The position numbers and the translations under genes are program-made. The notes under the pieces were generated by a model, which searched no databases, was not told the DNA's origin, and saw only the letters and a program-made list of their open reading frames with translations. Below are positions 15,547 through 16,784 of a DNA stretch of 16,784 bases, one piece after another. This stretch comes from Christensenella sp. UBA6406 (GTDB lineage: Bacteria; Bacillota; Clostridia; Christensenellales; UBA1242). Location of the stretch: contig DJPS01000059.1 in assembly GCA_002438625.1 (NCBI GenBank), positions 1 through 16,784 on the forward strand. The letters run 5' to 3'. Every line of letters starts with the position of its first letter. Position 1 is the first letter of the stretch.

Positions 15547-15909
15547 CTAAAATATGTTTTCCATATAAGATGGAATGCCTTGATAAATTTCCATTAAATC
15601 AAATCTAACTTGCCTACTTTCCTTAACAACATATTTAAGATAATATGCACATGCACTTCGCATTCTAAATTTTTTATTTGCATCAATCGCATCCCTACCT
15701 TCGCCAAAAGTTTTGCTGTTTCGCTCCTTTATTTCAACAAACACAAGCAAACCATTTTCGCCTTCTGCTATAATGTCTATCTCTGCAACAGGACAAACAT
15801 AATTGCGTTTTTTCATTATAAGATTATGAGCTTTTAAACACATCCTTATGCGTTTTTCTAACTCCTTACCTTCAACATCTTTTCGCCCTTGCTTTGGAAT
15901 TAAAAGCAT
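15547..15909 (-). CDS. YraN/UPF0102-family predicted endonuclease-like protein
   Basis: This 120-residue protein has the UPF0102 fold, related to Holliday-junction resolvases of the PD-(D/E)xK type. Its cellular role is not well established. Visible motifs are the AEIDII aspartate (family GEIDLI), then the FVEIKER Glu-x-Lys pair, FGEGRDAIDANK, and a closing VRFDLMEI. So the metal-binding D, E and K are kept, while the usual Gly before EID is Ala. The chosen ATG at 15909 has GGAG 8 bases upstream. A GTG at 15918 sits only 3 bases from that site and is unlikely. The gene overlaps the rbgA stop by 10 bases and is surely co-transcribed with it. In many Firmicutes rnhB lies between these two genes; here it is missing. 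Confidence 0.85.
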   Translation of the reverse strand: MLLIPKQGRKDVEGKELEKRIRMCLKAHNLIMKKRNYVCPVAEIDIIAEGENGLLVFVEIKERNSKTFGEGRDAIDANKKFRMRSACAYYLKYVVKESRQVRFDLMEIYQGIPSYMENIF

Positions 15910-16760
15910 TTCACGCACTCCACATTATCTAAAATTTTATTTGTCAATTTGCCTTTTTTATAATCATTTAAAATCATTTGACAAACCCTGTCATAATCAA
16001 TGTCCCCGCCTTTAAGTTTAAACGCCTTTGCACTTGCAATAGCATCCAAAGTTTCTAGCGGTGTCTTTTCGCCTATTTCAATTCCATAACGCTCGATTAA
16101 ACAAGCGGAATCAATTTTTATTAATTTTTCTACAAGTGCAAGGGCAAGTTCGTTCCTGTCTAAAACTTCTTCCTTTATGCTCCCAATAAAAGCAAGATTT
16201 AACGCCGTTTCATTGTTCTCCAAATTTGGCCATAGCGTGCCTGGCGTATCTAAAACTTCCATATATTTGCCAATCTTTATCCATTGCTTTGTTCTTGTTA
16301 CGCCTGCTTTGTTTCCCGTAACCGCCTTGCTCTTTCCGTTTAAATTGTTCGCAAGTGTGCTTTTGCCACTGTTCGGCACGCCAATTATCATTGCACGCAA
16401 GGTTATCTTTGCACCTTTTGATAGATACCAATCCACCTTTCCTTTCATAAGTTCATTAACACAACTTTCAATCACCTTAGAAGCGTTTGATTCTGTTGCA
16501 TTCATAGGCAAAACCTTGCAGTTGCTACTTTTAGCAATGCCAACTTGCCACTGCTTTAACTCGCCCGCATCAACCATATCGCACTTGTTTAAAATGTAAA
16601 TAATAGGCTTATTCCCTATAACTTTTAAAAACGATGGATTTACACAAGAGAATGGGGCACGACTGTCTAAAACATAAATGATTACATCAACTTTTTTAAC
16701 TTCTTCTCCCATCATCTTTAATGCTTTTGCCATATGCCCTGGAAACCAATTTATTTTCAT
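15900..16760 (-). CDS. rbgA: Ribosome biogenesis GTPase RbgA (YlqF)
   Basis: RbgA is a circularly permuted GTPase needed for a late step of 50S subunit assembly. The 286-residue protein shows the permuted motif order: G4 NKCD (58-61), the G5-like MNATES (86-91), G1 GVPNSGKST (127-135), G2 in AGVTRTK (T155), and G3 DTPG (171-174). The C-terminal RNA-binding domain follows. The N-terminal NWFPGHMAKA includes H9, the residue known to be needed for GTP hydrolysis in Bacillus RbgA. The ATG at 16760 follows a near-perfect AGGAGGTG. Its promoter lies beyond the window edge. The stop overlaps the start of the YraN-family gene. Confidence 0.95.
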   Translation of the reverse strand: MKINWFPGHMAKALKMMGEEVKKVDVIIYVLDSRAPFSCVNPSFLKVIGNKPIIYILNKCDMVDAGELKQWQVGIAKSSNCKVLPMNATESNASKVIESCVNELMKGKVDWYLSKGAKITLRAMIIGVPNSGKSTLANNLNGKSKAVTGNKAGVTRTKQWIKIGKYMEVLDTPGTLWPNLENNETALNLAFIGSIKEEVLDRNELALALVEKLIKIDSACLIERYGIEIGEKTPLETLDAIASAKAFKLKGGDIDYDRVCQMILNDYKKGKLTNKILDNVECVKCF

Positions 16761-16784
16761 TCTTTCACCTCCTAATTTGATTTT

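Noticed and set aside
1..16784. Use of TGA as tryptophan (alternative genetic code)
   Set aside because: Conserved tryptophans such as RbgA W5 use TGG, the conserved genes contain no in-frame TGA, and the effector ends with TGA at a sensible ATGA junction.

Overview
The window is very AT-rich and looks like chromosome from a low-GC Gram-positive bacterium, probably an uncultured Clostridia/Bacillota lineage. The reasons are strong GGAGG-type ribosome binding sites, a CwlD-like amidase, an LtaS-family sulfatase, RbgA, MreB, and MinD with MinE. Every gene I can support lies on the minus strand, so transcription runs from high to low coordinates. The standard code fits: stops are TAA or TAG, with one TGA. 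No rRNA, tRNA, CRISPR array, insertion sequence or integrase was seen.

In transcription order, 16760-15547 holds rbgA (50S assembly GTPase) overlapping a YraN-family gene. Next come a Ppx/GppA-like protein (15343-13832), an MreB-like actin (13597-12587), and minD and minE (12384-11298). The Ppx-like and MreB-like proteins are both ASKHA-fold, and both have lost conserved nucleotide-site or metal-site residues. A terminator separates the mreB-like gene from minD-minE, and no minC is present in the window.

The accessory part is 11109-9213. It has three paralogous small acidic genes, here called P3, P2 and P1, around one 206-residue protein with a MuF-like Cys/His motif. I read this as a probable polymorphic-toxin-type effector with three immunity-type proteins. 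P1 and P2 are recent duplicates that differ mainly in one short patch. The effector has its own promoter and is coupled to P1 by an ATGA overlap. Two hairpin terminators follow P1. This is the best candidate for an undescribed system here; the toxin/immunity roles are inference.

The rest is core machinery: typA/bipA (8976-7144) overlapping a small two-helix membrane protein gene, dnaB (6809-5361) behind a very good promoter, a compact alanyl-tRNA synthetase (5177-3378), an LtaS-family membrane sulfatase (3203-1137), and a CwlD-like amidase (970-248). A possible partial gene runs off the left edge. The AlaRS lacks the usual C-terminal domain and about 100 residues before its editing site. No gene-free stretch exceeds 300 bases; the longest are about 170-230 bases of AT-rich DNA holding the promoters and terminators listed.
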